DNA from: an uncultured Carnobacterium sp.
GTDB taxonomy: Bacteria; Bacillota; Bacilli; Lactobacillales; Aerococcaceae
NCBI GenBank assembly: GCA_937976325.1
Contig: CALJSD010000182.1
Coordinates: 1 to 15,163, forward strand
Direction of reading: 5' to 3'
DNA length: 15,163 nt
Part shown: positions 14,192 to 15,163 of the stretch, piece by piece
Position numbering within the stretch: position 1 is the stretch's first letter
How the letters are laid out: every line of letters begins with the position of its first letter
Notes under the pieces: generated by a model
What the model was told of the DNA's origin: nothing
Databases searched by the model: none
The model's input: only the letters and a program-made list of their open reading frames with translations
Program-made: the position numbers and the translations under genes

Positions 14192-15007
14192 TTATTTCTT
14201 TTTCTTTGATTTCTTAGCGTTTCTTCCTCTTGTTAAGTACAATGCTGCTGTTGAAATAATCATTAGCACTACAGTATATACAAAAGTCATTGCTTGAGCA
14301 TTCGTAGTTGCTGTTTCATCACTGGCTTCCTTAATAACAATACCTAAAGGTTTGAATAAAGGATGATATAAGAATACGGATAAATCAAAGTCTGATAATA
14401 AGCTGTTAAAGTTCAATACTGCTACAGATAATACTGTTGGCAAGATAAATGGAATGATAACTTTAATCATCGTTTGGAAAGTCGAGGCTCCCATACTACG
14501 AGATGCTTCTTCTAATTCATCATCAATACTGAAGAATACAGCTCTCACCATTCTATATGAGAATGGTAATTTAACAACAATAAAAGCAATTAGTAAGATA
14601 ACAACAGTACCGATTAATACCCAGTTTAAGATAATCCATCTTGGTTGGTTGTATGTGAATAAGAATCCTAAAGCAATCAATGTTGATGGTAAAATCCAAG
14701 GTACTAATGCACCGTATTCAAAAAGGAAATCAAATTTCCATGTGTTACGACGAACGATTCTTGCAATTACAATTGCTAAAATCGTTACTAACACTGCCGC
14801 CAATCCAGCATATACCAAACTGATTAAGTAAGGAGAAAATGCTGAAGGACTTGTAAAGAGTTGTTGGTAATTTTCTAACGTAAAGTTCGCTAATGAAATT
14901 TCACCCTGTTTAATGGCTAACGGTTTTGTAAATGAATACAAAATAATAAATACGATTGGCATTACATAGATGAAGAATAAAACATAAGCGACAATATGTG
15001 CAATCAC
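14192..15007 (-). CDS. ABC transporter permease subunit, ferric-ion/phosphonate/hexose-phosphate type, possibly 5'-truncated
   Basis: Inner-membrane permease of about 271 residues with six predicted helices and a lysine-rich C-terminus. The EAA loop DELEEASRSMGASTFQTMIK precedes VIIPFILP, the site that contacts the ATPase. It resembles the second half of FbpB/AfuB-type double permeases, or a stand-alone second permease. The GTG at 15007 has no ribosome binding site. The frame stays open for 21 more codons, Lys-rich, back to a TGA at 15071-15073, with no ATG, GTG or TTG. The true N-terminus or an N-terminal half may therefore have been lost where the CRISPR array now abuts. No ATPase or substrate-binding gene is visible. 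Names in databases say iron, but a phosphatase and a sugar-type regulator downstream point to an organophosphate or sugar. Confidence 0.8.
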   Translation of the reverse strand: MIAHIVAYVLFFIYVMPIVFIILYSFTKPLAIKQGEISLANFTLENYQQLFTSPSAFSPYLISLVYAGLAAVLVTILAIVIARIVRRNTWKFDFLFEYGALVPWILPSTLIALGFLFTYNQPRWIILNWVLIGTVVILLIAFIVVKLPFSYRMVRAVFFSIDDELEEASRSMGASTFQTMIKVIIPFILPTVLSVAVLNFNSLLSDFDLSVFLYHPLFKPLGIVIKEASDETATTNAQAMTFVYTVVLMIISTAALYLTRGRNAKKSKKKK

Positions 15008-15090
15008 ATTACCAATTGGTGATTGAATTTTTTGTTTTTTAATTTTTAATTTTTTTATTTTACTATCAATTCATTGTTTTGAGGTTATGA

Positions 15091-15163
15091 GTTGTACAGT
15101 TACTTAAATCTTGAGAGTACAAAAACAAGGTCTTAACACAGCTCGTGAGCAAGGTGGTTGTAC
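15091..15163 (-). CRISPR. End of a type II-A CRISPR array
   Basis: One complete 36-bp repeat (15091-15126) reads on the minus strand from GTTTTTGTACTC to ACTGTACAAC. It is followed to the right by a 30-bp spacer (15127-15156, 50 percent GC) and the first seven bases of another repeat (15157-15163), which match exactly. The repeat appears identical, from memory, to that of Streptococcus thermophilus CRISPR1, a type II-A system. A 36/30 repeat/spacer geometry fits type II-A. In the crRNA orientation the array comes in from the right edge and 15091 is its leader-distal end. No cas gene, leader or tracrRNA is in the window. Only one full repeat is visible, but the partial second repeat at the correct distance makes the call strong. 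Confidence 0.9.

Noticed and set aside
15091..15163. CRISPR array read in plus-strand orientation, with the leader to the left
   Set aside because: Type II-A crRNA repeats of this family begin GTTTTTGTACTC, which is on the minus strand here. An 'ATTTGAG'-like leader anchor is not positioned directly next to the repeat on the left.

Overview
The window looks like chromosome of a low-GC Gram-positive of the order Lactobacillales. Evidence: AT-rich DNA, strong GGAGG-type ribosome binding sites, a purine-nucleoside lipoprotein followed by nupABC as in streptococci, an acylphosphatase-yidC2 pair, a DUF1033 gene beside ftsK, and a streptococcal-type II-A CRISPR repeat. A Carnobacteriaceae/Granulicatella-like host is my best guess, but the sequence alone does not prove it. 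No rRNA, tRNA, transposase or phage gene was seen.

Layout, left to right. Positions 1-2189 (minus strand) hold a membrane-anchored PotD-like polyamine-binding protein and, one base downstream, a YtcJ-like amidohydrolase that runs off the left edge. Positions 2262-7006 (minus strand) hold a complete nucleoside ABC importer: lipoprotein BmpA/PnrA, double ATPase NupA, permeases NupB and NupC. There are intrinsic terminators after bmpA and after nupC. Positions 7125-9885 (minus strand) carry DUF1033 and ftsK, which overlap. Positions 9984-11254 (plus strand) carry acylphosphatase and the membrane insertase YidC2, which ends in a strong terminator.

Positions 11298-11455 are non-coding and lie between two convergent terminators. 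They contain the most unusual DNA in the window: three 32-bp blocks at 55-56 bp spacing. Each block is two adjacent 16-bp dyads, GTATCA-N4-TGATAC in the first two blocks and GTAACA-N4-TGTTAC in the third.

Positions 11490-15007 (minus strand) form a three-gene cassette. It has an ABC permease subunit of the ferric-ion/phosphonate/hexose-phosphate type, a HAD phosphatase, and a 679-residue regulator that fuses a LacI DNA-binding domain and LacI-type sensor to a cytoplasmic extracellular-solute-binding (SBP) domain. I infer regulated uptake of an organophosphate or sugar, possibly with dephosphorylation after import. The permease has no convincing start codon.

Just upstream of the permease, 15091-15163 is the end of a CRISPR array on the minus strand: one full 36-bp repeat, one 30-bp spacer and the first 7 bp of the next repeat. 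The repeat matches, from memory, the Streptococcus thermophilus CRISPR1 (type II-A) repeat. The array and any cas genes continue off the right edge.
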